DNA of 60,613 bases from contig CAZTPJ010000014.1 in the NCBI GenBank assembly GCA_964614515.1, forward strand, positions 1-60,613. Reading direction: 5' to 3'. The notes below the pieces were generated by a model. It had not been told where the DNA came from. It saw nothing but the letters and a program-made list of their open reading frames with translations, and made no database searches. The DNA comes from CAZTPJ01 sp964614515. GTDB lineage: Bacteria > Planctomycetota > Phycisphaerae > Phycisphaerales > UBA1924. Both the position numbers and the translations under genes were made by a program. Of this stretch, positions 47,284-55,507 are shown piece by piece. How positions within the stretch are numbered: the stretch's first letter is position 1; every line of letters starts with the position of its first letter.

Positions 47284-47514
47284 TGCGGCGTTCCACGGTG
47301 CGGATCGGGGCACGCGACGTTCGCGGCGGCGGGCAACGTCGCGATTGTGCGGCGAAGCCATCACCACCATACGATTGTGACACGTCGCCAACGCGAGTCG
47401 CTGAGCATCCGAACGATTCGCGGTATCCGATGTGCAGCGCGGGACATTCGCACAGGCGAGACGCCCGTGCCACCGGTTGTTCGGCCATCGCGAGGAAAGG
47501 ACTCTCCCTTGCAC
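47284..47514. repeat. Intergenic stretch with palindromic repeat copy 2
   Basis: The gap before the decarboxylase gene. It holds one copy of the dispersed palindrome: GCACAGGCG (47450-47458), loop AGA, CGCCCGTGC (47462-47470), followed by CACCGG. One A-C mismatch lies in the stem. The decarboxylase ribosome binding site AGGAAAGG follows. Confidence 0.55.
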
Positions 47515-48990
47515 ATGACTCCGGATCAGTTCCGCGCGCTGGGCCACCGTGTGGTGGATTGGATCGCGGCGTATATGGAGGGCGTGGAGAATCTGCCGGT
47601 GTCGCCGGAGGTGTCGCCCGGAGAGATTGGTGCGATGCTTCCGCAGGCGCCGCCGGAGCGTGCGGCCGCGTATGCGTGGGATGAGATCTTCGCGGATCTC
47701 AATGAGATCATTCTGCCGGGCCTGACGCACTGGCAGTCGCCGCACTTTTTCGGGTTCTTTCCGTGCAACGCGTCGGGTCCGGCGGTTCTGGGCGAGATGA
47801 TTTCGGCGGGGCTGAATGTCAACGGGATGTTGTGGGCGACAAGCCCGGCCGTGACGGAACTTGAAACGCGGATGCTGGACTGGATGGCGCAGGCGTATGG
47901 GCTGCCGGACGCGTTTCGAAGCGGGAGCGCGGGGGGCGGGTGCATTCAGGGAACCGCAAGCGAAGCGACGCTGATCGCGCTGCTTGCGGCGCGACGGCGG
48001 GCGCTGACGCGAGACCCTGCGTGCGGTGATCGGCTGATCGCGTACGCCTCCGCGCAGGCGCATTCGTCGGTGGTGAAGGCGGCGATGATCGCGGGATTCG
48101 CGGATGGTCCCGAGGATCGTCGGCGCGTGCGATTGATCGAGACCGACGCGGTACACGCGATGGATGCATCGCGGTTGGCCCGGCAGGTTGAAGAGGATGT
48201 GGCCGTGGGGCTTGTGCCGTGCTTCGTATGCGCGACCGTGGGCACGACCTCATCGACGGCGAACGATCCGGTGTCTGCGATCGTCGCGACGGCCGTGAAG
48301 CACCATCTCTGGCTTCATGTTGACGCGGCGCACAGCGGGAATGCGTGCGTGTGTCCGGAGATGCGTTCGATGTGGCTCGGGGTGGAACATGCGGATTCGG
48401 TGTGCATCAATCCGCACAAGTGGCTGCTGACGAATTTTGACTGCGATTTGTTCTGGACGCGTGATCGCGCGAGCGTGATCGGGGCGCTGAGCGTGACGCC
48501 GGAGTATCTGCGAAATCGGGCGAGCGATGCCGGCACGGTGTTTGATTATCGCGACTGGCAGGTTCCGCTTGGACGGCGGTTCCGGGCGCTGAAACTGTGG
48601 TTTGTCGTGCGACACTATGGCCTTGAAGGGCTGCGCGAGCACATTCGCGAGCACTTGCGGCTGGCGCTGTTGTTTGAATCCTGGGTGCGAAGCGATCATC
48701 GATTCGAGATTGCGGCGCCGCGAACGGTGAATCTTGTCTGCTTCCGCCTGCGCGGGGATGGGCATCGGACGGAGGCGTGGAATCGCGAGTTGCTCGATCG
48801 CGTCAATGGCACGGGCAAGGTGCTGCTGAGCCACACGGCGCTGCCGGTGGCGGGGCGCCCGGGGGAGATGCGGTTCATTCTGCGGATGGCGATCGGAGGG
48901 ACCATGACGCGGCAGACGCACGTCCGGCAGGCCTGGGACTTGATTCAGGCCGTGGCAGATGAAGTGGCCGCGGATCGCGGACGGACGTAA
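47515..48990 (+). CDS. PLP-dependent group II (aromatic) amino acid decarboxylase
   Basis: A 491-residue enzyme of the DDC/TDC family. MTPDQFRALGHRVVDWIAAYMEG is the conserved start; HWQSPHFFGFFP, SGSAGGGCIQGTASEATL, LHVDAAHSGNACVCPEMR and CINPHKWLLTNFDC (PLP-binding Lys) follow in order. It decarboxylates aromatic L-amino acids such as Phe, Tyr, Trp or DOPA; the exact substrate cannot be told. It has its own ribosome binding site and runs nine bases ahead of a lipoprotein gene. Confidence 0.93.
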   Translation: MTPDQFRALGHRVVDWIAAYMEGVENLPVSPEVSPGEIGAMLPQAPPERAAAYAWDEIFADLNEIILPGLTHWQSPHFFGFFPCNASGPAVLGEMISAGLNVNGMLWATSPAVTELETRMLDWMAQAYGLPDAFRSGSAGGGCIQGTASEATLIALLAARRRALTRDPACGDRLIAYASAQAHSSVVKAAMIAGFADGPEDRRRVRLIETDAVHAMDASRLARQVEEDVAVGLVPCFVCATVGTTSSTANDPVSAIVATAVKHHLWLHVDAAHSGNACVCPEMRSMWLGVEHADSVCINPHKWLLTNFDCDLFWTRDRASVIGALSVTPEYLRNRASDAGTVFDYRDWQVPLGRRFRALKLWFVVRHYGLEGLREHIREHLRLALLFESWVRSDHRFEIAAPRTVNLVCFRLRGDGHRTEAWNRELLDRVNGTGKVLLSHTALPVAGRPGEMRFILRMAIGGTMTRQTHVRQAWDLIQAVADEVAADRGRT

Positions 48991-48999
48991 TGTCTGGTG

Positions 49000-49635
49000 A
49001 TGCCTGGGCGATTTGGACACGGCTTTCGGACGTATGCGTTGCTTGTGGCGGCGTGCGTGGTGGGTTTGGGGCTTGGCGGGTGCGCTGGGGTGCCGGACGG
49101 GCCGAGTTCGTTTGATGTCTCGCCGGGTGCGTATGCGCAGACATTCGAAGCCGTCAAGGCCGCGCTGATCGACGCCCAGTTCAACCTTGATCGCGTGGAT
49201 GCCCGTGCCGGGGTGATTTCAACGCATCCGCGTCGCTCGGTGGGGCTTGTTCGGCCGTGGGATACGCAACAGTCCACGCCGGGGCAGGAGTTTGAGGAGT
49301 TGCTGCACGCGCAGCAGCGCGTGGTTCGCGTGACCATTGGTCCGGTTCCCGCGGAGGAGGATGAGCAGGGGACGCAGGCGGCGCCGCCCGCGCCGCCGAC
49401 GGACCTTCGATCGCTTGACGGGCAACTGCTGGGAAGTGTTCGCGTGCTGGTGGTGCGTCAGCATCGTCCGGGTTGGCGGGCGGATCCGAGTGGTGTCACG
49501 CTGGCCGGCGTTTCGCAGAACATGTTGCTGGTGGAGCGCGGCCTGTGGCCGTCGTATTCGGTGACGATCCGTCGCGATGTGGCGCTGGAGCGGCGAATCG
49601 CGGAATCGATCCGTCGGCGTGCCTCGGCGGGATGA
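49000..49635 (+). CDS. Putative lipoprotein
   Basis: A 211-residue exported protein. The hydrophobic signal ends in the lipobox-like LGLGGCAG near residue 28, giving an acylated Cys. The mature part has no recognised domain; it contains a Pro-rich stretch (QAAPPAPPTD) and looks like a beta-sandwich with a C-terminal amphipathic helix (RRIAESIRRRAS). A GTG three bases upstream is an alternative start. It converges with murG, the stops being ten bases apart. Confidence 0.65.
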   Translation: MPGRFGHGFRTYALLVAACVVGLGLGGCAGVPDGPSSFDVSPGAYAQTFEAVKAALIDAQFNLDRVDARAGVISTHPRRSVGLVRPWDTQQSTPGQEFEELLHAQQRVVRVTIGPVPAEEDEQGTQAAPPAPPTDLRSLDGQLLGSVRVLVVRQHRPGWRADPSGVTLAGVSQNMLLVERGLWPSYSVTIRRDVALERRIAESIRRRASAG

Positions 49636-49645
49636 TCGCGTGGAG

Positions 49646-50752
49646 TCACGCCTGGCAGAGTGAAAACGCCTTGTGGATGCGCGCGGCCGCCTGGGCGGCG
49701 CCATCGACGGGGCCGAGCGGGTCGTATGCCGCGCGACATCGACGCCGTGAGGCCTCATCGCGCATCATTTCAAGCAGCACGCGCCCGGCGTCGCGGAGGT
49801 TCGCCTCGGGGTCGATCGCGTCGGTGCAGAGCACGGCCGCACCGGCCGTGACGAGATGTTCGGCGTTGCGGCGCTGGTGCTGATCTTTGTGATAGGGGTA
49901 TGGCAGAAAGACGGTGGGCGTATTGTTGGCCCAGGCTTCGGCGACGCTCCCAGCGCCCGCGCGTGAGAGGGCGAGATCGGCCGCGCCCCATGCCTGGCCC
50001 ATCTGCGTGAAGAACGGCTCGACGATGGCCGTGACGCCGGCGGCTTGGTATTCTCGTCGAATCTTGGCGACATCATCGCGGCCGGTTTGGTGGATCACCT
50101 GCCACGGGCCGGCGCGAAGCACATCGGCGTGTCGATGCGCGAGCGCGGTTGCGAGTTGATTGAGTGACCGCGCGCCCTGACTGCCGCCGGTGATGAAGAG
50201 GGTGGGGGCATCGCGATCAAGCCCGAGGCGCGCGCGGCAGTCGGATGCGGGGGCATCGGCGATGGCCGTGCGGCGAACGATCGGCGGGATGTTCTGCCAT
50301 TTCGGGAGATCGACGTGTGCGGCTGAGAGGATGACGGCGGCACGTTTGGCGATCCACATGTTCGCACGGCCGGGGGCGGCGTCGAGGTTGACGAGTACGA
50401 CGGGCGCGGTGTTCTTGGCGGCGGCGACGGCGGGCGCGGCGACGAAGCCGCCCATCGCCACGAGCAAGGTGTGCGTGCCGGACTTTTCAATCGCGTCGGT
50501 GATGATGGCGAGCGAGGGATGCCACCCGCGTGCGAACTTGACGAAGCGCGCGGGGGAGAGTGAGAACGGCGCGGCGGGCGTGACCGTGAATTCTTCGCCT
50601 GCTTCGGAGAGGATCTTCGCGTCGATGGCGCGGTTGGAGCAGAGGAAGCGGATGCGTATGTCGGCGAGTTCACGCAGGTGTTCGGCGATGGCCAGCGCGG
50701 GGAAGATGTGCCCGCCCGTCCCCCCCCCTGCGAAGAGTACGGTGGGGTTCAT
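49646..50752 (-). CDS. murG: UDP-N-acetylglucosamine transferase MurG
   Basis: A 368-residue GT28 enzyme that adds GlcNAc to lipid I to make lipid II on the cytoplasmic face of the membrane. The N-terminal glycine loop LFAGGGTGGHIFPALAIAEHL, GGSQGARSLN, and the C-terminal SRAGAGSVAEAWANNTPTVFLPYPY...QRRNAEHL are all diagnostic. The glycine loop lies on a nine-C run (50720-50728 on the + strand). It overlaps ftsW by four bases (ATGA), as part of a cell-wall operon. Confidence 0.95.
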   Translation of the reverse strand: MNPTVLFAGGGTGGHIFPALAIAEHLRELADIRIRFLCSNRAIDAKILSEAGEEFTVTPAAPFSLSPARFVKFARGWHPSLAIITDAIEKSGTHTLLVAMGGFVAAPAVAAAKNTAPVVLVNLDAAPGRANMWIAKRAAVILSAAHVDLPKWQNIPPIVRRTAIADAPASDCRARLGLDRDAPTLFITGGSQGARSLNQLATALAHRHADVLRAGPWQVIHQTGRDDVAKIRREYQAAGVTAIVEPFFTQMGQAWGAADLALSRAGAGSVAEAWANNTPTVFLPYPYHKDQHQRRNAEHLVTAGAAVLCTDAIDPEANLRDAGRVLLEMMRDEASRRRCRAAYDPLGPVDGAAQAAARIHKAFSLCQA

Positions 50753-52140
50753 GTGGATGCAAGCCCGGAGTCAATCTTGCGGTTGCCCAGGTGGTACGAG
50801 CCGTCGCGCGTGGGACACGCAAGGGAGGCGGGCGGGACGCCCGCCCCACCGGATCCAATGGACTTTGCGGTTGCCGGGCTTCCTATGGTGGCCGGGCTTC
50901 CCAGCGCGTGGTCACGGTCCATCGCGAGCAGCAGGCCCAGCGATGCGGCCGTGAGAATCCAACCCGTTCCCCCCGCCGAGACGAGCGGCAGGGCGATGCC
51001 CTTTGTCGGGCCGACGCCGGTTACGACGATCAGGTTGATCATCGCTTGAAGGCCGACGGTGAGCAGGATGCCAAGGCCGAGCAACTTGCCCGCGATGGCC
51101 GGCTCGCGACGGATGACCCACAGCCCGGCCGTGAGCAAGCCCGCGAAGAGCGCGACGACCATGAACGCTCCGGCAAGGCCGAGTTCTTCACAGATGATGG
51201 CGAAGAGAAAGTCGGTGGTGTCTTCGGGGAGATAGCCGTATTTCTGAAGGCCGAAGCCAAGTCCACGTCCCGCGCCTTCGCCCGATGCCACAGCGCGCAT
51301 CGACTGAATCATGTGATAGCCGATGCCCTGTGGATCGGAGTATGGATCGACAAAGGCGATCAGGCGTGCGACGCGATAGGGCGAGAACCACACGGCCGCG
51401 AGCAGGCCAGCGATGGCGGGTGGCGCGAACGCGAGGAAGTGCTGCCACCTTGCGCCGCCGGCCCAGAGGATCATCACGCCGACGACGACGATGAGCGCGG
51501 CCGTGCCGAGATCTTCAAGCACGATGATCGCCGCAACGAGGCCCAGCGCCACCAGGCCCGGGGCGAGTCCGACGAAGAACTGTCGCAGTCGCGGGCCTTG
51601 CCACGTCGCGTAGGCAGCGAGAAGCGCGACCATGCCCCACTTGGCGATCTCGCTGACTTGAATCGAGACGACGCCGAGGCCGGGAATGGGCAGTCGCAGC
51701 CATCGGCGAGCGCCGTTGATGACGGGCGCGAGGCCGGGGATGTAGACGAGTGCAAGGATGGCGAGCATCGCGGCGGTGGCCACGGCAAGCAGGATGAGAG
51801 CCTGGCGTTGGCTGGCATCCCCTGGTTCATATCGAACGGCGTTGAGTATCCGGCGGATGGGGAGTCGTGACGCGGCCCACATGGCCCCCAGGGCCAGGAC
51901 CATGTACGCCAGCGACCGTCCGACATTGGCCGACGCGAGCACGTCGAAAATCGTTCGCGGCAAGGTTGCGGGGATGGAGCCGTCGGCGGCGATTGGCTCG
52001 ATCCGCATTCCCGCCGACGTCACCATGACCACCCCGAGCGACAACAGCGCAAGGGCACAGAGCGCGATGATGTGGCCGGGACGAAGCACCTCAGAGAGTA
52101 TCGGCCCGTCGGCGCGGTTTTGCCCAGCGAAGGCGCTCAC
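50749..52140 (-). CDS. ftsW: SEDS glycosyltransferase FtsW-like, repeat-extended C-terminus
   Basis: A 463-residue SEDS-family membrane protein that polymerises lipid II in septal wall synthesis. NGARRWLRLPIPGLGVVSIQVSEIAKWG, PYSDPQGIGYHMIQSMRAVASGEGAGRG, LPEDTTDFLFAIICEELG and GIALPLVSAGGTGW are classic blocks. About ten membrane helices are present. The last 37 residues (from 427, SIGSGGAGVPPASLACPTR...) are encoded by a copy of the dispersed palindrome and are not part of the family. The frame is kept so that its stop still overlaps the murG start. Confidence 0.92.
   Translation of the reverse strand: MSAFAGQNRADGPILSEVLRPGHIIALCALALLSLGVVMVTSAGMRIEPIAADGSIPATLPRTIFDVLASANVGRSLAYMVLALGAMWAASRLPIRRILNAVRYEPGDASQRQALILLAVATAAMLAILALVYIPGLAPVINGARRWLRLPIPGLGVVSIQVSEIAKWGMVALLAAYATWQGPRLRQFFVGLAPGLVALGLVAAIIVLEDLGTAALIVVVGVMILWAGGARWQHFLAFAPPAIAGLLAAVWFSPYRVARLIAFVDPYSDPQGIGYHMIQSMRAVASGEGAGRGLGFGLQKYGYLPEDTTDFLFAIICEELGLAGAFMVVALFAGLLTAGLWVIRREPAIAGKLLGLGILLTVGLQAMINLIVVTGVGPTKGIALPLVSAGGTGWILTAASLGLLLAMDRDHALGSPATIGSPATAKSIGSGGAGVPPASLACPTRDGSYHLGNRKIDSGLAST
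50814..50870 (-). repeat. Dispersed palindromic repeat, copy 3, inside ftsW
   Basis: GGCGGGCG (50827-50834), loop GGA, CGCCCGCC (50838-50845), then CCACCGGATCCAATGG. The right flank continues to match copy 4 for about 20 further bases. Confidence 0.75.
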
Positions 52141-52209
52141 GCCCCGCGTCGCGTTCTCCGGGGTGCCTGGGGCCGGGGAAGATCATCAGCGTCGATAGAA
52201 TGGCAGGAG

Positions 52210-53979
52210 ATGTTCCGCATCCGTCAGATCACCGACACGGCCTTGCAGACGTCGCCCGCCGTCATGGCGCGAGTGCAGGCGATGCTGCGCGATCGCCTTC
52301 CGGGGATCGCGGTCGAAGAGGTGGAGTCTTTGCCGAGGCGGATTCTCGATCCGCTGATTTACAAGCTCAAGACGATTCTTCTGGTTGCGGACGACCTGCA
52401 GGGGGGGCTGAAGGGCTTCGCGGTGGTGTCGTTCGCGCCGGATGCGAAGTTCTGCCTGCTGGAATACATCGTGGCGGGGACATCGCTGGCGGGCCATGGC
52501 ATCGGCGGCGCGCTGTATCAGCGCGTGCGCGAGGCGTCGCGATCGCTCAAGGCGTTTGGATTGTTGTATGAGTGCCTTCCCGATGATCCGGCCGCGTGCA
52601 GCGATCCGGCGCACGCGGCGCAGAACGCGGCGCGGCTGCGGTTTTATGAGCGATTCGGCGCGAGGCCGATCATCAACACCGCGTATGAAGCGCCGATGAA
52701 GCCCGGTCAGAAGGACATGCCGCACCTGGTGTTTGATGACCTGGGAACGGGCGAACCGCTGTCGCGGGATCGCGCCCGCAAGGCCGTTCGCGCCATTCTC
52801 GAACGCAAATACTCGCACATGTGCTCCCCGGAGTACATCGACGGGGTGGTAGCGTCGATCAAGGATGATCCGGTGCGGCTACGGCCGCTGAAGTATGCCA
52901 CTCGTCCGCTTCCGCCGCCCGCGCCGCGGCGCAGCGGGGATCAACTCGTCGCGCTGGTGGTCAACGATCGGCATGACATTCACCATGTGCGCGATCGTGG
53001 GTATGTCGAGTCGCCCGTGCGCGTCAAGTCCATTCTTGATGGGATCCTGCCCACGGGCATGTTCTGGCGACTACCGCCGCGCGACTATCCCATGGCCTGG
53101 ATTCGCGCGGTTCACGATGATGGGTTTGTCGAGTATCTGCGCCGCGTCTGCGATACCGTCGCCGTGGGACGCAGCGTCTATCCCTATGTCTTCCCGATTC
53201 GCAATCACGCCAAACCGCCGAAGGACCTGGCCTATGCGGCCGGGTATTACTGCATCGACACCTTCACGCCGCTGAATCGCAATGCGTTCCTGGCGGCGAA
53301 GCGGGCGGTGGATTGCACGCTCACGGCCGCGGCGGCGGTTCTCGATGGACAACGCTTCGCGTATGCGCTGGTTCGTCCGCCGGGGCATCACGCGGAGCGG
53401 CGGGTCTTCGGTGGATTCTGTTACTTCTGCAACGCGGGCATCGCCGCGGAAATGTTGTCGCGGCACGGCACCGTGGCGATTCTCGACATCGACTATCACC
53501 ACGGCAACGGGCAACAGGACATCTTCTATCGCCGGCGCGATGTGCTGACGATCTCGATCCACGGGCATCCGCGATTCGCGTACCCATTCTTCAGCGGATT
53601 TGAGGATGAAACGGGCGAGGGCGACGGCGTGGGCTTCAACATCAACATGCCCCTTCCTGAACAGGTCGATGGCGAACGGTTTCGCGAAGCCCTGGCGTCA
53701 GCGCTTCGGCGCATTCGCAAGTTCTCGCCGGCGTTTCTGATCGTCGCGCTGGGCTTTGACACGGGCAAGGGCGACCCGACGGGCACGTGGTCGCTCCGGC
53801 CGGCTGACTTCGCGGAAAACGCCCGGATGATCGCGCGGCTCGGCCTGCCAACGCTCATCGTGCAGGAGGGCGGGTATCGCACGACATCGCTGGGGGCGAA
53901 CGCCCGGCAGTTTTTCCTCGGCCTGACCGAGCCGGCGACGGTTATGGGGCGATCAACACGCACGAATCACGGAAATTGA
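52210..53979 (+). CDS. GNAT acetyltransferase-histone-deacetylase-like fusion protein
   Basis: A 589-residue two-domain protein with AGGAG directly before the ATG. Residues about 1-170 are a GNAT fold (FRIRQITDTAL start, acetyl-CoA loop GHGIGGALYQRVREA, ARLRFYERFGARPI). Residues about 255-575 are a class II-type deacetylase/acetylpolyamine amidohydrolase with all key elements: RPPGHHAERR (general-base histidines), AILDIDYHHGNG (zinc Asp and His), ALGFDTGKGDPTG (zinc Asp) and QEGGYR (catalytic Tyr). Both active sites look intact, so the protein could add and remove acetyl groups. It is divergent from ftsW and stands alone. Confidence 0.85.
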   Translation: MFRIRQITDTALQTSPAVMARVQAMLRDRLPGIAVEEVESLPRRILDPLIYKLKTILLVADDLQGGLKGFAVVSFAPDAKFCLLEYIVAGTSLAGHGIGGALYQRVREASRSLKAFGLLYECLPDDPAACSDPAHAAQNAARLRFYERFGARPIINTAYEAPMKPGQKDMPHLVFDDLGTGEPLSRDRARKAVRAILERKYSHMCSPEYIDGVVASIKDDPVRLRPLKYATRPLPPPAPRRSGDQLVALVVNDRHDIHHVRDRGYVESPVRVKSILDGILPTGMFWRLPPRDYPMAWIRAVHDDGFVEYLRRVCDTVAVGRSVYPYVFPIRNHAKPPKDLAYAAGYYCIDTFTPLNRNAFLAAKRAVDCTLTAAAAVLDGQRFAYALVRPPGHHAERRVFGGFCYFCNAGIAAEMLSRHGTVAILDIDYHHGNGQQDIFYRRRDVLTISIHGHPRFAYPFFSGFEDETGEGDGVGFNINMPLPEQVDGERFREALASALRRIRKFSPAFLIVALGFDTGKGDPTGTWSLRPADFAENARMIARLGLPTLIVQEGGYRTTSLGANARQFFLGLTEPATVMGRSTRTNHGN

Positions 53980-54008
53980 TTGCCAAACACAGCGTTTCGG
54001 GATACATT
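53980..54008 (+). promoter_or_regulatory. Promoter of GC-dockerin protein gene at 54053
   Basis: TTGCCA (53980-53985) and TACATT (54003-54008) are 17 bases apart and begin right at the stop of the preceding gene. The leader would be about 40 bases with a good GGGAG. Confidence 0.55.
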
Positions 54009-54052
54009 TCACCACAGCGAACGTACCTTCGGTGCTTCAAGGGAGAATGGTG

Positions 54053-55117
54053 ATGAACGGCAGCGTCAACAAGGTGTGCGCGGTCCTCGCGGGCGGGGCG
54101 ATGATGGCTCTGGCCGGCACGGCCGTCGCGCAGTCAACGTATGGCTTTATCCTCAACCCCGCGGCCAGCAGCGTGGACACGGACATCAGCGTCCGGACGC
54201 CGCTGACGGGCACGATGATCGGAAACTATGACGCGACGACCAACCCCGAGGGCACGCAGACGCGCCCGGGCCTGATCGGCGGTTCGGGCAATCAGCCCAT
54301 TCCCATGTCGGGTTCGATCGCGGTCGCGGGACAATCGAGCACGAACCCGGCCGGGGACTTTGAGATCGACGTGTTCGAGTCACAGGGCACGTTCGCGATG
54401 CGCGGGCTGACGCTTGATCTGCTCAACGGCGCGGAGCCGTCGATCAACCTGACGCTGACGATCGGGTTCTCATCGTTCCGCACATTCCGTCCGGACTCGC
54501 TGTACTTTGGCGTGTCCGCGCTGCCCGTGCCGCTGGGCGGGGCGCAGATCGTCAGCCTCGTCGGCACGCAGATCGAGCAGGTTCCCGGCGTGCTCGAGCC
54601 GGCCGGGCCGGGCGAGTGGACGTTTGCGATTCTGGTTCCGATGGAGGTTTCGGGCGAAGTGGAAGGGCCGACGGGTCCGCTGGCGCTGCCGCCCACACCC
54701 GCGCCGATCCCTGTCACCGGCACGCTGCGCATCGGTCCCGGCGGGGCAAGCCTGTCGATCGAAGGCGGCTTCGACACGCAGACCACCATCCCCGCGCCCA
54801 AGCAGGGCATCGAGAATGTGCCGTTTGACATTCCGACGATCCTTCCGCCCGGCGAGACCGCGCACCTGCTGCTATCGGCGGACTTCGGCGAGACGGATCT
54901 CGAAGTCTCGCAGTCGCTCATCATCGCGGCCGATGGCGAAGAACTCTGCCGTGCCGATTACGATCGCAACGGCGAACTGGACATCTTCGACTTCCTGGCG
55001 TTCAACAACGACTTCGCGGCGATGAACGCCAAGGCCGACTTTGATGGGAACGGGCGCTTCGAGATCTTCGACTTCCTGATGTTCAGCAACGCATACGCGG
55101 TGGGCTGCCCGCAGTAG
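54053..55117 (+). CDS. Secreted protein with GC-type dockerin tail
   Basis: A 354-residue exported protein with signal peptide ending TAVAQS near residue 28. The middle is beta-rich and of unknown function (SINLTLTIGFSSF, GTLRIGPGGASLSIEGGF). The tail holds two good EF-hand loops, DYDRNGELDIFDFLAF and DFDGNGRFEIFDFLMF, ending VGCPQ; unlike the array proteins it has classical D-x-D-x-N-G calcium ligands. The start is placed at the ATG with GGGAGA eight bases upstream (54047 is also possible). Confidence 0.78.
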   Translation: MNGSVNKVCAVLAGGAMMALAGTAVAQSTYGFILNPAASSVDTDISVRTPLTGTMIGNYDATTNPEGTQTRPGLIGGSGNQPIPMSGSIAVAGQSSTNPAGDFEIDVFESQGTFAMRGLTLDLLNGAEPSINLTLTIGFSSFRTFRPDSLYFGVSALPVPLGGAQIVSLVGTQIEQVPGVLEPAGPGEWTFAILVPMEVSGEVEGPTGPLALPPTPAPIPVTGTLRIGPGGASLSIEGGFDTQTTIPAPKQGIENVPFDIPTILPPGETAHLLLSADFGETDLEVSQSLIIAADGEELCRADYDRNGELDIFDFLAFNNDFAAMNAKADFDGNGRFEIFDFLMFSNAYAVGCPQ

Positions 55118-55219
55118 GGCGTGGGGAGTACGCAGAGTTCGCGGAGATCACGCAGAGGTCGCGGAGAAGAGTGTTAACGCGAAGATCGCGAAGGGGGCGC
55201 GAAGAAGAAGGGAAGGGGG

Positions 55220-55310
55220 GGGTGGCATGGCCACGGCCTTGCGTGGCTATGCAAGTGTGCAACCAGCCTCGATCCCCGCATAGCCATCCAGAGCGATGGC
55301 CATGCCACCC
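55220..55310. repeat. 91-bp nested palindromic element
   Basis: An outer 14-bp stem (55220-55233 with 55297-55310, core GTGGCATGGCCA) encloses an inner 9-bp stem (TGGCTATGC 55244-55252 with GCATAGCCA 55278-55286). The layout resembles a small non-autonomous mobile element or a large RNA hairpin. Confidence 0.6.
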
Positions 55311-55394
55311 GCCGCAGCCATGCGGGCGTGCAAAGGCGATCGCATGGTCACGCCTTCGGCGAGACTGTGGTACGCGGCGCCACGGGAGTCGAAA

Positions 55395-55446
55395 GAGAGG
55401 GTGCAGGCGAGACGCCTGCACCACCGGATCCAATGGGCTTCGCGGT
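55395..55446 (+). repeat. Dispersed palindromic repeat, copy 4
   Basis: GGTGCAGGCG (55400-55409), loop AGA, CGCCTGCACC (55413-55422): a perfect 10-bp stem. The 3' flank ACCGGATCCAATGG matches copy 3. Confidence 0.75.
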
Positions 55447-55507
55447 GGCCGTGGCCGAACAATCCGACGCGGATTGTCGGGGCACGGCCCCTCCTACGAT
55501 TGCTCCT

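Larger units (their letters stand above)
55118..55507. other. Repeat-rich non-coding stretch
   Basis: 390 bases without a supportable gene. It begins with degenerate GCGGAG/GCGAAG purine-rich repeats (55118-55215), continues with a long palindromic element and a copy of the dispersed palindrome, and leads into rimO. The purine-rich motif recurs in shorter form after rimO (about 57122-57165). Confidence 0.6.

Noticed and set aside
47284..47514. N-terminal extension of the decarboxylase across the palindrome
   Set aside because: The conserved start MTPDQF and a good ribosome binding site place the start at 47515.
55118..55215. Possible CRISPR-like array in the GCGGAG/GCGAAG repeats
   Set aside because: Units are short, irregular and without spacers of constant length; it looks like degenerate purine-rich repeats.
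55328..55507. A longer RimO start reading through the palindromic repeat
   Set aside because: The extra 60 residues derive from the dispersed repeat; the conserved domain needs none of them.
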